Origin: Thermodesulfitimonas autotrophica
Lineage (GTDB): Bacteria > Bacillota > Desulfotomaculia > Desulfotomaculales > Ammonificaceae
DNA: 64,000 nucleotides
Assembly (NCBI RefSeq): GCF_003815015.1
Contig: NZ_RKRE01000003.1
Span: 588,448 to 652,447, forward strand
Direction: 5' to 3'
The position numbers were made by a program, and so were the translations under genes. The notes under the pieces were generated by a model. That model saw nothing but the letters and a program-made list of their open reading frames with translations. It had not been told where the DNA came from and ran no database searches. Numbering within the stretch: position 1 is the stretch's first letter; each line of letters opens with the position of its first letter. Below are positions 43,358 to 55,400 of this stretch, piece by piece.

Positions 43358-45358
43358 TTAGCTCACTCGACTTGCGCCACTACACGGCAGCGTAAAAGTA
43401 AACGCCGAACCTTTGCCGGGTGTGCTTTCCACCCAGATGGCGCCGCCGTGCATTTCCACGATTTTCTTGACGATCGCCAGGCCCAGGCCTGTGCCTCCGT
43501 AGTGGCGGCTGATGGAGCTGTCGACCTGCTTAAATTCTTCAAAAATCTTGGGTATGTCTTCCGCTTTGATGCCGATGCCCGTATCGGCCACGGTTACCGC
43601 TACCATATTTTCTTTTCGGGAGGCGGCGACGTAAATCCTGCCGCCGGCAGGGGTAAATTTTACCGCGTTGGAGAGAAGGTTATTGAAAACCTGTTGGAGG
43701 CGGTAGGCGTCCGCCATAACCAGGAATTCCCCGGGAGGAACGCGGTTTTCGATGGTGAGGTCCTTCTTGGTGGCCTCCGGGGTCAAGAGGTGGAGGGCGT
43801 TCTGGAGGGGTGAGAAGAGGTCTACTTCTTCGATCTGGAGTTCGATCTTGCCGGACTCGATTTTCGCGAGGTCGAGGATGTCGTTAATCAGGGCGAGGAG
43901 GTGGTTGCTGCTCTCGTGGACGTCGGTCAAATACTCCTGCTGGCGCGGGGTTAGGGTCCCGGCGGCGCCGGTGAGCAGGAGCTCCGTGAAGCCGATGATG
44001 GCGTTGAGCGGCGTGCGGAGTTCATGGGACATTTTGGCGAGGAACTCCGACTTGGCCTTCGTCGCCTGCTCCAGAGCGAGGTTCTTCTGCTCGAGTTCCA
44101 CGCTCTGGGCAGCGAGTTCCTGCGTGAGCGACTGGAGCTCCTCAGCTTGGGCCTGGAGCTCCTCAGCCTGGGCGTTAAGCTCTTCGTTCTGGGCGATGAG
44201 CTCTTCGTTCAGGGTTTCGAGGCGCTCGGATAGCTCGCGCATCTGGACGTAGTGGAAGGCGTTTTCGAAGGCGATTCCGAAGAAGATAGCCAGGTGCTCA
44301 AGGGTAGCGATTTTTTCCTGCTTGAGCGGCAGCAGGCCCGCAAAGCCGAAGACCCCGATAAGCTTTTCCCCGGAAGCAACGGGCAGGTGGAGGAGCCAGA
44401 GGGGGACGAGCTTACCGGGGAAACTGTTGACGAGGTATTTGGTGTCGGCGGGCACCGGGGTCAACAGGTGCGGTTTGCCGCTTTGGGCGCAGGCGCCGGG
44501 AAGGCCTTCGCCCAGACGGTAAAACTCGTTTTCCGTCGCCGGGGTGAAGCCGTGACAGGCGTAGAGGGTAAGGTATTCCTTGTCCGGGTGGTAGAGGTAA
44601 AAGGCGCCGATGTCCAGCGCAAAGTTTTCGCAGAGGGTGGCGAGGGTGGCCTGCACCAGCGATTTGGCGTCAATGGTGCCGACGAGCGTTTCCAAGACCT
44701 TGCCGGTGCGCACCTGGTTGGTAAAGTGTTCTTCGAGAGCGCCGGCCATCTCGTTGAAACTCCGGGCCAGGAGGCCGATCTCGCCGCTTATTTCCGGGAC
44801 GCGCGGGGAAAGGTCGCCGGCGGCGAGCTGCGTGGCTGTCGCCGTGAGGCGGCTGAGCGGTCCGGTAAGCCGGCGGATGGTGAAGGCGAGGAGGATGAGG
44901 AGGGCGGCGAGAGTGATGAGGCTGATGCCGCCCTGGGTGAGGGCGTGGTTTCTGACCGGGGCAAGAAATTCCGCGGCCTCCTGCTTCACCACTAACCCCC
45001 AGGATGTTTCGGGGAGGTAGCGAACAGCGGCGATAACGTTGCTGCCGGTATAATCGCGGGTTTCTATCACGCCTTCCCGGCCGTGGATGGCGGCCTCGAT
45101 GTCCGGGGTGCCCGGCTTGAAAGCGAGGGCCGCGTGTGCTTGGCGGCGGAGAGTATTGATTACGGTGCCATCGCGCCGGGCGAGGATGATTTCGCCGGTC
45201 CGGCCCAATTTTTCCTGCTGGCTGGCGGCAAACTGAAGTATCTCGTCAATGCTGACGTGGAAGATGAGCCAGCCGAGGAGACGCCCCCCCTTCTTTTTCG
45301 TAAAGCGGCAGAATGTAGTCGATCCCCGGTCTGGTGGTTGCCGCGCCGAGGTGAACAT
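43358..45358 (-). CDS. Sensor histidine kinase, C-terminal part of a frameshifted gene
   Basis: This frame contains the end of a Cache-like sensor domain, a membrane helix (SLITLAALLILLAFTI), a HAMP domain, and a GAF domain (LVGTIDAKSLVQATL onward). A heptad-rich coiled coil follows (repeats of NEELxAQ and AEELQ), then the kinase core MSHELRTPLNAIIGFTELL with N-box NNLLSNAVKF and G-boxes DTGIGIK and GGTGLGLAIVKK. The first 20 or so residues of the open frame are not part of the protein. The true frame joins the gene at 45246-45836 at a run of seven G (45284-45290). Without one G the gene would be continuous. Confidence 0.88.
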   Translation of the reverse strand: MFTSARQPPDRGSTTFCRFTKKKGGRLLGWLIFHVSIDEILQFAASQQEKLGRTGEIILARRDGTVINTLRRQAHAALAFKPGTPDIEAAIHGREGVIETRDYTGSNVIAAVRYLPETSWGLVVKQEAAEFLAPVRNHALTQGGISLITLAALLILLAFTIRRLTGPLSRLTATATQLAAGDLSPRVPEISGEIGLLARSFNEMAGALEEHFTNQVRTGKVLETLVGTIDAKSLVQATLATLCENFALDIGAFYLYHPDKEYLTLYACHGFTPATENEFYRLGEGLPGACAQSGKPHLLTPVPADTKYLVNSFPGKLVPLWLLHLPVASGEKLIGVFGFAGLLPLKQEKIATLEHLAIFFGIAFENAFHYVQMRELSERLETLNEELIAQNEELNAQAEELQAQAEELQSLTQELAAQSVELEQKNLALEQATKAKSEFLAKMSHELRTPLNAIIGFTELLLTGAAGTLTPRQQEYLTDVHESSNHLLALINDILDLAKIESGKIELQIEEVDLFSPLQNALHLLTPEATKKDLTIENRVPPGEFLVMADAYRLQQVFNNLLSNAVKFTPAGGRIYVAASRKENMVAVTVADTGIGIKAEDIPKIFEEFKQVDSSISRHYGGTGLGLAIVKKIVEMHGGAIWVESTPGKGSAFTFTLPCSGASRVS

Positions 45359-45836
45359 CGCGGAGAAAAGGTGGGGCGTGGCCCTGGGGCACAGGGAAAT
45401 GGTAAGGGGTGCCGTTATCCTTTTCGCTGGCGGAGGCGAGGATCATCTTTTCGCGGTTAACAAAAAGGATGTCGTCGTAAAGGCCGCGCTCTTCACAGAT
45501 GCGCCGGAGGATGCGGCTCAACTCGTCGCGGGCCGTCCGGGCCTGAGGGCCTGTGCCGGTGGCCTCTTTGAGCGCCGGGAGGAGGGAGAGCCAGCGGGTC
45601 TGGTGGAGGGTATCGTAGCGACAATCCTTGAGGAAGCGCTCGACATTCGCCTTAACGGTGTCGGCCAGGATGTCAAGCTGCTGGGCCGCCTGGTGATGGG
45701 CGTGCCAGCGCTCGTGGTAAAAGGTGAGGAGGCCCGTGGCGATCGCCGCCGCGATAAAGAGGAAGGTTACGGGAAGCATAAGCGTGCCGTGAAAGGTTTC
45801 CCAGAGACGCAATTTTCGCCGGCGGGAGGAATTCAT
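45246..45836 (-). CDS. Sensor histidine kinase, N-terminal part of a frameshifted gene
   Basis: The frame from ATG 45836 encodes a membrane anchor (TLMLPVTFLFIAAAIATGLL) and the first half of an extracellular dCache-like sensor domain, ending ...RPGIDYILPLYEKEGG. At the G7 tract it leaves the correct frame and runs about 13 codons to a stop. The downstream frame resumes with GGRLLGWLIFHVSIDEIL, the natural continuation. Removing one G restores a single kinase of about 825 residues. A sequencing error, a real mutation or a phase-variable tract are all possible. Confidence 0.8.
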   Translation of the reverse strand: MNSSRRRKLRLWETFHGTLMLPVTFLFIAAAIATGLLTFYHERWHAHHQAAQQLDILADTVKANVERFLKDCRYDTLHQTRWLSLLPALKEATGTGPQARTARDELSRILRRICEERGLYDDILFVNREKMILASASEKDNGTPYHFPVPQGHAPPFLRDVHLGAATTRPGIDYILPLYEKEGGASPRLAHLPRQH

Positions 45837-45985
45837 CTGGCAACGCTTCCTATCGCAAGTTTTTCGCGGTGCACCAGGGGGGCTTTTTGGCAAAACCCTG
45901 GCATTTCAATATCATTTCTTGAAGGTAATTGTCAATGAAAAATTTTGGTTTTGGGGCTGAGATACGGTCACTGGAGCGGTCAAAG

Positions 45986-46014
45986 TTGACATCCTGCGGT
46001 TTTCCTGGTATAAA
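45986..46014 (+). promoter_or_regulatory. Sigma-A promoter of hpt-guaA
   Basis: TTGACA (45986-45991) and TATAAA (46009-46014) are 17 bases apart, close to the consensus. The first gene starts about 90 bases downstream. Confidence 0.8.
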
Positions 46015-46104
46015 TAAGCCAGATTTCGCGCTTTTCCGGCCCGGCCCCCTTTGCTAACTGCGGTTGGGCCTTTTCGGGAGGGAAAGCGCGGAGGGGGGAA
46101 GCGC

Positions 46105-46650
46105 GTGCACCCGGATATCGAGCGGGTTCTGCTCGGCCGCGAGGAGATTCAGGAACGGGTGAAGATGCTTGGCGAGACGATTTCGGCGGATTACCGCGGG
46201 AAAGAACTCCTGGCGGTGGGCGTCCTTAAAGGGTCGGTGGTTTTTTTAGCCGACCTTTTGCGTGTGCTGACGGTGCCGGTAGAGCTTGACTTTATCGCCG
46301 TTTCAAGTTACGGCGCTTCCAGCACGACTACCGGTGTGGTGCGGATTCTCAAGGATCTCGACCGGAGCGTGACGGGGAAAGAGGTCTTGTTAGTGGAAGA
46401 CATTGTGGATACGGGGCTGACGCTCAAGTACCTGACGGACCATCTCTACCAGCAGGAGCCGGCGGGGCTCAAAGTGTGTGCCCTTCTGGACAAGCCTTCG
46501 CGCCGGCGGGTGCCGGTGACGATTGATTATTTGGGTTTTTCGATCCCGGACGAGTTCGTGGTCGGCTACGGGCTCGATTACGCGGGGCGCTACCGGAACC
46601 TGCCCGACATCTGCGTGCTGCGCCGGGAAATTTACGAAGCGAGGGAGTAA
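46105..46650 (+). CDS. hpt: Hypoxanthine phosphoribosyltransferase
   Basis: The enzyme salvages hypoxanthine (and often guanine) to IMP/GMP. The 181-residue protein has [15 protein letters not shown] near residue 42, the PRPP-binding [13 protein letters not shown] near 97, and [19 protein letters not shown] near 148. GTG 46105 is chosen because of GGAGGGGGG upstream and the family's typical length; the frame is open to 46051. It is co-transcribed with guaA, which starts one base after its stop. Confidence 0.93.
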   Translation: MHPDIERVLLGREEIQERVKMLGETISADYRGKELLAVGVLKGSVVFLADLLRVLTVPVELDFIAVSSYGASSTTTGVVRILKDLDRSVTGKEVLLVEDIVDTGLTLKYLTDHLYQQEPAGLKVCALLDKPSRRRVPVTIDYLGFSIPDEFVVGYGLDYAGRYRNLPDICVLRREIYEARE

Positions 46651-46651
46651 C

Positions 46652-48190
46652 GTGCCCAACCCGCAAGCGGAATTAGTGATTATCCTCGATTTCGGGGGAC
46701 AGTACACCCAGCTTATCGCCCGGCGGGTACGGGAATGCCGGGTTTATTGCGAGATTATGCCCTATTCTACGCCGGTGGAGGCGCTGCGGGCGCGCCGGCC
46801 ACGGGGCATCATTCTCTCGGGGGGGCCGTCGAGCGTGTACGAAGAGGGCGCACCGGTGCTCCCGGCGGCCTTTTTTGAAACCGGGATCCCGGTGTTAGGC
46901 ATCTGCTACGGGATGCAGCTCATGGCCCACCTGCTCGGCGGCAACGTGGCGGCCGCAGCGCACCGGGAGTACGGCCGGACGCTCCTGGAGGTTCTGGCCG
47001 ACGGGGACCTTTTTGCGGGGGTTGCGCGCCGGACAGAGGTCTGGATGAGCCACGGGGACAAGGTGGCGGCGCCGCCGCCGGGTTTCGTGGTGACCGCCCG
47101 CACGGAGGCGGCCCCGGTGGCCGCGATGGCGGACCCCGCCCGGAGGCTTTACGCGGTGCAGTTTCACCCCGAGGTTGCCCATACGCCCGAAGGGAAGAAG
47201 ATGCTCGAAAACTTCCTTTATAGGGTTTGCGGCTGCACCGGGGCGTGGACGATGGGTTCTTTCCTGCAGGCAGCGGTGGCCGAGGTGCGGGCGACTATCG
47301 GTGCGGGCCGGGCGATTTGCGCTTTAAGCGGCGGCGTGGATTCAGCGGTGGCGGCGGCACTGGTGCACCGGGCGATTGGGGACCGGCTCACGTCCGTCTT
47401 TGTGAACCACGGGCTTTTGCGGCAAGGGGAGCCGGAGTCGGTCCAGGAGGCTTTCCGGCACCTAGGCATCCCGCTCGTTTACGTGGAGGCGAAGGAGCGT
47501 TTTTTGCAAAAGTTGGCGGGGGTGGCCGACCCGGAGGCGAAGCGGAAGATTATCGGCACCGAGTTTATCCGGGTTTTCGAGGAGGAAGCGCGCCGGCTGG
47601 GCGGGGCTGATTTTTTGGTGCAGGGGACGCTTTACCCGGACGTGGTGGAGAGCGGCACGGCGACGGCGGCGAAGATCAAGTCGCACCATAATGTCGGGGG
47701 GCTGCCGGAGGATTTGCAGTTCAAGCTCGTGGAACCGCTCCGCTGGCTCTTCAAGGATGAGGTGCGGGAGCTAGGGAAGGAGCTCGGGCTGCCCGAGGAG
47801 ATCGTCTGGCGCCAGCCTTTCCCTGGTCCAGGGCTGGCGGTGCGTATCCTGGGGCCGGTGACGGAAGAGAAGTTGGCGCTTTTGCGTGCGGCGGACGCCA
47901 TCGTTACCGAAGAGGTGAAGCGGGCGGGGTTAGATAGGCAGGTCTGGCAGTATTTCGCCGTCCTGCCCGACATCCGGAGCGTAGGCGTGATGGGCGATGC
48001 GCGGACTTACGCCCACGCCATCGCCGTCCGGGCGGTGGAGAGTCAGGACGGGATGACCGCCGACTGGGCGCGGCTGCCCTACGCGGTGTTGGAGCGGATC
48101 GCCACCCGCATCGTGCGGGAGGTGCCCGGCGTTAACCGGGTGGTTTACGATATCACTTCCAAACCGCCGGCGACAATTGAATGGGAATAA
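46652..48190 (+). CDS. guaA: GMP synthase (glutamine-hydrolysing)
   Basis: GuaA aminates XMP to GMP. The 512-residue protein has the glutaminase domain: [18 protein letters not shown], the nucleophile in [10 protein letters not shown] near residue 85, and [10 protein letters not shown] near 174. The PP-loop ATPase motif [17 protein letters not shown] follows near 225, and the dimerisation domain ends [15 protein letters not shown] 46652 gives the standard length. The frame is open further upstream inside hpt, but that part is not homologous. Confidence 0.95.
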   Translation: MPNPQAELVIILDFGGQYTQLIARRVRECRVYCEIMPYSTPVEALRARRPRGIILSGGPSSVYEEGAPVLPAAFFETGIPVLGICYGMQLMAHLLGGNVAAAAHREYGRTLLEVLADGDLFAGVARRTEVWMSHGDKVAAPPPGFVVTARTEAAPVAAMADPARRLYAVQFHPEVAHTPEGKKMLENFLYRVCGCTGAWTMGSFLQAAVAEVRATIGAGRAICALSGGVDSAVAAALVHRAIGDRLTSVFVNHGLLRQGEPESVQEAFRHLGIPLVYVEAKERFLQKLAGVADPEAKRKIIGTEFIRVFEEEARRLGGADFLVQGTLYPDVVESGTATAAKIKSHHNVGGLPEDLQFKLVEPLRWLFKDEVRELGKELGLPEEIVWRQPFPGPGLAVRILGPVTEEKLALLRAADAIVTEEVKRAGLDRQVWQYFAVLPDIRSVGVMGDARTYAHAIAVRAVESQDGMTADWARLPYAVLERIATRIVREVPGVNRVVYDITSKPPATIEWE

Positions 48191-48194
48191 GGTA

Positions 48195-48223
48195 TTGCCG
48201 AAGCGCGGGCGGTAGGGTATAAT
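48195..48223 (+). promoter_or_regulatory. Promoter of tRNA-Cys, probably also of the pyr operon
   Basis: TTGCCG (48195-48200) and TATAAT (48218-48223) are exactly 17 bases apart. No terminator or second promoter is visible between the tRNA and the pyr leader, so the same promoter may drive both. Confidence 0.75.
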
Positions 48224-48245
48224 AAATTAGCGTTGGCTTAAGAGG

Positions 48246-48320
48246 GGCGGCATAGCCAAGTGGCAAGGCGACGGTCTGCAAAACCGTTATGCGGCGGTTC
48301 GAATCCGCCTGCCGCCTCCA
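48246..48320 (+). tRNA. tRNA-Cys (anticodon GCA)
   Basis: The cloverleaf is clear: acceptor GGCGGCA (48246-48252) pairs with TGCCGCC (48310-48316). The anticodon arm ACGGT-CTGCAAA-ACCGT gives GCA, and the T arm is GGCGG-TTCGAAT-CCGCC. CCA is encoded at 48318-48320. Confidence 0.97.
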
Positions 48321-48330
48321 GGGTTACCTT

Positions 48331-49012
<682 letters not shown>

Positions 49013-49023
49013 GGCGTCCTTTT

Positions 49024-49111
49024 AAAGACGGTCCGGCGAGGCTGGCAAAGGGCGCGGGAAAGGAGCGCGTTTGCCGGCCCCGGCCAGCCAAAAGCAGGAC
49101 GGGGCCTTTTT
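49024..49111 (+). promoter_or_regulatory. PyrR-dependent attenuator, second (pyrR-pyrB gap)
   Basis: AAAGACGGTCCGGCGAGGCT followed by GGCAAAGGG (49024-49052) resembles the PyrR-binding loop. GGCCCCG (49076-49082) pairs with CGGGGCC (49100-49106), followed by TTTTT, forming the terminator. It would allow separate control of pyrB onward. Confidence 0.82.
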
Positions 49112-49138
49112 ATTGGGGCTTGAGCGGGGAGGTAGAAG

Positions 49139-50077
49139 ATGCTGCAGCGGAAGGATCTGTTGGGCCTGGAAGAGTTAGGGGCGGATGAGATCCGCATGAT
49201 TCTCGATACCGCCGGCGCGATGCGCGAAGTGATCAGGCGGGACATCAAAAAAGTGCCGACGCTGCGGGGCAAGGTGGTGGCGACGCTTTTCTATGAGCCG
49301 AGCACCCGGACGCGTTTCTCTTTCGAGTTGGCGGCGAAACACTTGAGCGCGGATACGATAAGCGTGGCGGCGGCTACGTCGAGCGTGGCGAAGGGCGAGG
49401 GGCTGGTCGATACGGCGAAAACCATCGATGCGCTCGGGGCGGACGCGGTGGTCCTCCGCCACCCGGCGGCCGGCGCGGCGGCGGTTTTTGGCCGTTACAC
49501 GCGCGCGGCGGTGATCAACGCGGGCGACGGGATGCACGAGCACCCGACGCAGGCGCTGTTAGACCTCTACACGATCCAAGAGCAGAAAGGCCGGATCGAG
49601 GGGCTCACGGTGACTTTCGTGGGCGACATCCAGCACAGCCGGGTGGTGCGGTCGAACATCTGGGGGTTGAAGAAGCTCGGGGCTACGGTGCGGGTCTGCG
49701 GGCCGCGCACCCTTTTGCCGCCGGGACTGGAAGAGATAGGCGTGGCCGTTTTCACCCGGCTGGAAGACGCGCTACCGGGGTCGGACGTGGTTTACGTGCT
49801 GCGCCTCCAGCGGGAGCGGTTTGCTCAGGGTCTGCTACCCGGCGTTGAGGAGTACGCCCGCCTCTACGGGATCACGCGGGAGCGGCTGGCGTTGGCCAAG
49901 CCGGAAGCGATCGTGATGCATCCGGGGCCGCTTAACCGGGGCGTGGAAATCAGCGCCGCGGTGGCCGACAGCGGGCGGGCGGTGATCACCCAGCAGGTGA
50001 CCAACGGGGTGGCGGTGCGGATGGCCTGCCTTTATCTGCTCATCCGGAGGGAGAATGATGACAAGGCTTATCATTAA
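49139..50077 (+). CDS. pyrB: Aspartate carbamoyltransferase catalytic subunit
   Basis: The enzyme makes N-carbamoyl-aspartate. The 312-residue protein has the carbamoyl-phosphate site [15 protein letters not shown] near residue 49 and [14 protein letters not shown] near 132. The domain linking [12 protein letters not shown] follows near 162 and the aspartate-binding [13 protein letters not shown] near 260. No regulatory subunit gene (pyrI) is in the operon, as in Bacillus. ATG 49139 follows GGGGAGGTAG. Its end overlaps pyrC. Confidence 0.96.
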   Translation: MLQRKDLLGLEELGADEIRMILDTAGAMREVIRRDIKKVPTLRGKVVATLFYEPSTRTRFSFELAAKHLSADTISVAAATSSVAKGEGLVDTAKTIDALGADAVVLRHPAAGAAAVFGRYTRAAVINAGDGMHEHPTQALLDLYTIQEQKGRIEGLTVTFVGDIQHSRVVRSNIWGLKKLGATVRVCGPRTLLPPGLEEIGVAVFTRLEDALPGSDVVYVLRLQRERFAQGLLPGVEEYARLYGITRERLALAKPEAIVMHPGPLNRGVEISAAVADSGRAVITQQVTNGVAVRMACLYLLIRRENDDKAYH

Positions 50078-51371
50078 GGGCGGGACAGTGGTAGACCCGG
50101 TTGCGGGGAAGCTATTCCAGGCGGACGTGACCGTGGTGGGGGATAGGATTGCGCATATCGGCAAAGCGCCTGCGGATAAAGACGCTACGGTGGTCGACGC
50201 CCGCGGCTGCCTTGTTTTGCCGGGGCTGATTGATATGCACGTCCACCTCCGGGAACCCGGCTATGAGTACAAGGAAACGATCGCCACCGGGGCGGCGGCG
50301 GCACTCCGGGGCGGCTTCGCGGCGGTCTGCGCGATGCCGAACACCCGGCCGGTCTGCGATAGCGCGGCGGTGGTGGGCTTTGTCTTAGAGCGGGGGAAGG
50401 CGGCGGGCCGCGCCCGGGTCTACCCGGTCGGGGCGCTCACCAGAGGGAGCGAAGGGAAGGAGCTCGCCCCGCTCGGCGAGATGCGGGCTGCCGGCGCGGT
50501 GGCCTTTTCGGATGACGGCCGCTGGGTGAGGAACGGGAATCTCATGCGCCGGGCGATGGAGTACGCGGCGATGCTCGGCGCGCCGGTGATTTCGCACTGC
50601 GAGGATCCGGACTTGAGCGCCGGGGGAGTGATGCATGAGGGGGTCACCGCGTCGGTGTTGGGGCTCCGCGGGATGCCGGCGGCGGCAGAGGAAGTGGCGG
50701 TGGCGCGGGACATTATCCTGGCGGCGCTTACCGGGTGTCACCTCCACATCGCCCACGTGAGCACGGCCGGCGCGGTGCGGCTCATCCGGGAGGCGAAGGC
50801 GCGCGGGGTGAAGGTAACGGCGGAGGTGACGCCGCACCACTTCACGCTCACGGATGAGGCGGTGAAGGGTTACAACACTAACGCGAAGGTGAACCCGCCG
50901 CTCAGGACTCCGGCTGATGTGGCGGCGCTCAAGGAGGGGTTGGCCGACGGGACGATTGACGTGATCGCGACCGACCACGCGCCGCACGCCCGGGAGGAAA
51001 AAGAGGTCGAGTTCGATGCGGCCCCCTTCGGCATGGTGGGCCTGGAAACCGCGGTGGGCCTGACGATGGCGCTCGTGCGGGAAGGGGTCCTCACGCTCCC
51101 CCAGCTTGCGGCGAAGCTTACCACCAACCCGGCCCGGATTTTAGGTTTTGAGGGTGGCTTACTCCGGGAAGGAGCGCCGGCCGACATTACGTTGATCGAT
51201 CCGGAGCTGGAAGAGACGGTGGAACCGGAGTGCTTTGCCTCCAAAAGCGGCAATACCCCGTTTGCCGGGTGGCGGCTCAAGGGGTTGCCCGTGGGGGTGG
51301 TGGTCGGCGGGCGGTGGTTTGCGGTGCGACCGCGGGTGGCTACCGGCAGGCGGACACGGGATAAAAAGTAG
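50058..51371 (+). CDS. pyrC: Dihydroorotase
   Basis: The enzyme cyclises carbamoyl-aspartate to dihydroorotate. The 437-residue protein has the metal-binding [15 protein letters not shown] near residue 57, TKAL-like [10 protein letters not shown], histidines in ISHCEDP and [11 protein letters not shown], and the catalytic [12 protein letters not shown] near 300. It is the class I type. ATG 50058 is better placed behind GGAGGGAG than the adjacent ATG 50055. It overlaps the end of pyrB by 20 bases. Confidence 0.95.
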   Translation: MTRLIIKGGTVVDPVAGKLFQADVTVVGDRIAHIGKAPADKDATVVDARGCLVLPGLIDMHVHLREPGYEYKETIATGAAAALRGGFAAVCAMPNTRPVCDSAAVVGFVLERGKAAGRARVYPVGALTRGSEGKELAPLGEMRAAGAVAFSDDGRWVRNGNLMRRAMEYAAMLGAPVISHCEDPDLSAGGVMHEGVTASVLGLRGMPAAAEEVAVARDIILAALTGCHLHIAHVSTAGAVRLIREAKARGVKVTAEVTPHHFTLTDEAVKGYNTNAKVNPPLRTPADVAALKEGLADGTIDVIATDHAPHAREEKEVEFDAAPFGMVGLETAVGLTMALVREGVLTLPQLAAKLTTNPARILGFEGGLLREGAPADITLIDPELEETVEPECFASKSGNTPFAGWRLKGLPVGVVVGGRWFAVRPRVATGRRTRDKK

Positions 51372-51410
51372 CTCAGGGGATTAAACGAGGAAGGGGATTG
51401 AAAGCACAAG

Positions 51411-52487
51411 ATGCGGGCGGCGCTGGCACTGGAGGACGGAACGGTTTATTTCGGCACAGGTTTCGGTACCGCGGGGGAAAGCTGGGGAGAGGTCGTTTTC
51501 AATACCGGGATGACCGGGTACCAGGAGGTGCTGACCGATCCCTCCTATTGCGGTCAGATTGTGGTAATGACCTACCCGCTTATCGGCAATTACGGGATTA
51601 ACGACGCTGATTTCGAGGCGCGGCGCTCCTTTGTGCGCGGGTTTGTGGTGCGGGAGGCCTGCAGCGCACCTTCCAACTGGCGGGCCAAATGGGACCTGGC
51701 AACCTATTTACGGGAGCAAGGGGTAATCGGGCTGGCGGGTATCGATACGCGGGCTTTAACCCGGCGCCTGCGCGAGCACGGGACGATGCGCGGGGTTTTA
51801 AGCACGGTGGACCTGGATGCGGCAAGCTTAGTGGAAAAGGCGCGCCGGTCGCCGCCGCTTACCGGGCAGGCGCTGGTTGACGCGGTTGCTACGCGGGAGC
51901 CCTACGTGGTGCCCGGTAACGGCTACCGGGTGGTGCTCTTCGACTTCGGGGCTAAGGAAAACATCATCCGGTGCCTTAACCGGCGGGGCTGCACGGTGGT
52001 GGTGGTGCCGCCGCGGACCACGGCGGCGCAGGCGCTCTCCTACGAACCGGACGGGATCATGCTTTCGAACGGGCCCGGCGACCCGGTAGACGTCTTTTAC
52101 GCGGCAGAAACCGTGCGGGAGCTAATCGGGAGGGTGCCGGTTTTCGGGATCTGCCTTGGCCACCAGATTTTGGGGCTGGCTTTTGGGGGCCGAACTTATA
52201 AACTGAAGTTCGGCCACCGGGGTGTGAACCACCCGGTCAAGGACGTGGTGACGGGCCGGGTTTACATAACATCGCACAACCACGGCTTTGCGGTTGATGC
52301 CGCATCGCTGCCTCAGGAGGTTTACGTCTCGCACGTAAACCTCAACGACGGGACGGTTGAAGGGATGCGCCACCGGCACCTGCCGGTTTTCTCGGTGCAG
52401 TACCATCCGGAAGCGTCCCCAGGAACCAACGACGCGGAATACCTCTTCGACGAATTCATGGCTATGATGCAGCGCGAGAGGAGATAG
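51411..52487 (+). CDS. carA: Carbamoyl-phosphate synthase small (glutaminase) subunit
   Basis: CarA hydrolyses glutamine and channels ammonia to CarB. The 358-residue protein has the N-terminal domain with [20 protein letters not shown] and the GATase domain with LSNGPGDP near residue 223. The nucleophile lies in [16 protein letters not shown] near 248, and HPEASPG near 332 carries the catalytic histidine. ATG 51411 follows GGGGATTG weakly. It is followed two bases later by carB. Confidence 0.95.
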   Translation: MRAALALEDGTVYFGTGFGTAGESWGEVVFNTGMTGYQEVLTDPSYCGQIVVMTYPLIGNYGINDADFEARRSFVRGFVVREACSAPSNWRAKWDLATYLREQGVIGLAGIDTRALTRRLREHGTMRGVLSTVDLDAASLVEKARRSPPLTGQALVDAVATREPYVVPGNGYRVVLFDFGAKENIIRCLNRRGCTVVVVPPRTTAAQALSYEPDGIMLSNGPGDPVDVFYAAETVRELIGRVPVFGICLGHQILGLAFGGRTYKLKFGHRGVNHPVKDVVTGRVYITSHNHGFAVDAASLPQEVYVSHVNLNDGTVEGMRHRHLPVFSVQYHPEASPGTNDAEYLFDEFMAMMQRERR

Positions 52488-52489
52488 GG

Positions 52490-55400
52490 ATGCCACGGCG
52501 CAAGGATCTTAAAAAGGTAATGGTTATCGGTTCGGGCCCGATCATCATCGGGCAGGCGGCGGAGTTTGACTACGCGGGGACCCAGGCCTGCCGGTCCCTG
52601 AAGGAAGAGGGGCTGGAGGTGGTGCTGGTCAATTCGAACCCGGCGACGATCATGACTGACGCCAACATGGCGGACCGGGTGTACATCGAGCCGCTCACGC
52701 CGGAGTTTTTAGCCGAAGTGCTCAAGAAAGAGCGCCCTGACGGGCTCCTGCCTACCCTCGGCGGTCAGGTAGGTCTGAACCTGGCGCTGGAACTGAGCGA
52801 GATGGGTGTGCTTGCGGCGCTTGGCGTGGAGCTCTTAGGGACCCAGTTGGAAACGATCAAGAAGGCGGAGGACCGGGAGCTTTTCCGGACGATGCTCCAG
52901 GAAATCGGGGAACCGGTGCCGGCGAGCGTTATCGCGTCGAATTTAACGGAGGCGGTGCGCTTCGCGCGGGAGATAGGCTACCCGGTAGTGGTGCGACCGG
53001 CTTATACGCTGGGTGGCACGGGCGGGGGCATCGCGCGTAACGAGGAGGAGCTTCGCGAAATCGCGGCGCGCGGGCTCAAGCACAGCATCATCAGCCAGGT
53101 GCTCCTCGAACAGTGCGTCGCCGGTTGGAAAGAGATCGAGTACGAAGTAATGCGGGACGGTGCGGATAACTGTATCACCGTCTGCAACATGGAGAATATC
53201 GACCCGATGGGCATCCACACCGGTGACAGCATCGTGGTTGCTCCCTCCCAGACGCTGAGCGATAAGGAATACCAGCTCCTCCGCACCGCTTCGCTCAAAA
53301 TCATCCGGGCGCTCGGGGTTGAAGGCGGCTGCAACATTCAGTTTGCCCTGGACCCGAAAAGTTTCCAATACTACGTGATTGAGGTCAACCCCCGCGTCTC
53401 GCGCTCTTCGGCTTTGGCTTCGAAGGCTACGGGCTACCCGATTGCGAAGGTGGCGGCGAAGATCGCCATCGGGCTCACCCTCGACGAGATAAGGAATGCG
53501 GTGACGGGCAAGACTTACGCTTGCTTCGAGCCGGCGCTCGACTACGTGGTGGTGAAATTCCCGCGCTGGCCTTTTGATAAGTTTGCGTTGGCCGACCGGA
53601 TCCTCGGAACGCAGATGAAGTCAACCGGCGAAGTAATGGCCATCGGCCGGACCTTCGAGCAGGCGCTTTTAAAAGCGGTGCGCTCACTCGAAATCGGGCT
53701 TTACGGGCTGACCCTTCCCGAAGCGGCTAAACTTTCAGACGAAGTGCTGCGGGGCAAACTTGCTGTTCCGCACGACGAGCGCCTCTTCATCGTGGCGGAG
53801 GCGCTGCGGCGGGGCTTCGCGGTTGAGGAGATCGCGGCGCTTTCTAAGATTGACCCGTGGTTCATCGAGAAAATTAAGGGTATCGTAGCCTTTGAGACGG
53901 AGCTGCAGCGGGAAGGGGCGGCGGGATTAACGGCCGCGCGGCTGGCGGCGGCGAAGCGCCTCGGTTTTTCGGACCGGGCGATTGCGATGTTAACAGGCCA
54001 GGCGGAAATAGATGTGCGGCAAAAACGAGAGGAACTCGGCGTTACGCCCGTTTACAAGATGGTCGATACTTGCGCCGCCGAGTTCGAGGCGGAGACTCCT
54101 TATTATTACTCGGCCTACGAGACGGAGGACGAGGCACCGCCGGAACCCGGTCCTAAGGTGGTCGTTTTGGGTTCCGGACCGATTCGGATCGGGCAGGGGA
54201 TCGAGTTCGACTACTGCTCGGTTCACTGCGTCTGGGCGCTTCGGGAGGCAGGGGTCAAGGCGGTCATCATCAACAACAACCCGGAGACGGTAAGCACCGA
54301 TTTCGACACGGCAGACCGCCTCTACTTCGAGCCCCTTGTGCCGGAGGACGTGATCAACATCCTGAAAAAGGAGCGGCCCGACGGGGTAGTGGTGCAATTT
54401 GGGGGGCAGACGGCCATTAACCTGGCAAAACCGGTTGCCCAGGCGGGTTTCAAGATTTTAGGGACCTCGGTGGAAGATACCGATACGGCGGAGGACCGGG
54501 AGAAGTTTGACCGGCTCTTAGAGCGCCTCGGTATCCCGCGACCACCGGGCGGCACCGCGTTTTCCGTTAACGAGGCGACGGCAATCGCGCGGCGGGTGGG
54601 CTTTCCGGTCCTGGTGCGGCCCTCCTATGTTCTCGGCGGCCGGGCGATGGAGATCGTTTACAACCAGGACGACTTGGTGGAGTATATGCGGTCAGCGGTC
54701 AGGGTGAGCCCGGAGTACCCCGTGCTCGTCGATAAGTACATTTTCGGGAAGGAAGTGGAAGTGGACGCTATCAGCGACGGCCAAGAGGTAATTATCCCCG
54801 GGATTATGGAGCACGTTGAGCGGGCCGGGGTCCATTCCGGGGACAGCATCGCGGTTTACCCGCCGCAGGGGCTGGCACCGGCGACCGAGGAGAAGATCGT
54901 GGCTTACACTATCGAGTTGGCGCGGGCGCTGCGGGTGAAGGGGCTGCTGAACATCCAGTACGTTGTGGCCCCTAACGGCCAGCCCTACGTGCTTGAAGTT
55001 AATCCCCGGGCGAGCCGGACCGTTCCGTATCTCAGCAAGATTACCGGCGTGCCGATGATCCGCCTGGCAACGCAGGCGATTTTAGGTAAAAAGCTGCGGG
55101 AGTTAGGTTACGCGACCGGCCTTTACCGGAAGGGGCGCTACATCGGGGTTAAGGTTCCGGTTTTCTCCTTCGCCAAGCTGCTGGATGTTGATGTTTCCCT
55201 CGGACCGGAGATGAAGTCGACGGGCGAGGTGATGGGGGTAAGCGCCGATTACGCGGCGGCTCTCTACAAGGGTTGCGTGGCGGCCGGCTACTCCTTCCCG
55301 CAAGCGGGGACGGTGCTCGTGACCGTTTCCGACCGGGATAAAGAGGAGGTTCTCCCAATTGTGCGCGAGCTTGTGGCGCTCGGATTTAAAATTGTAGCTA

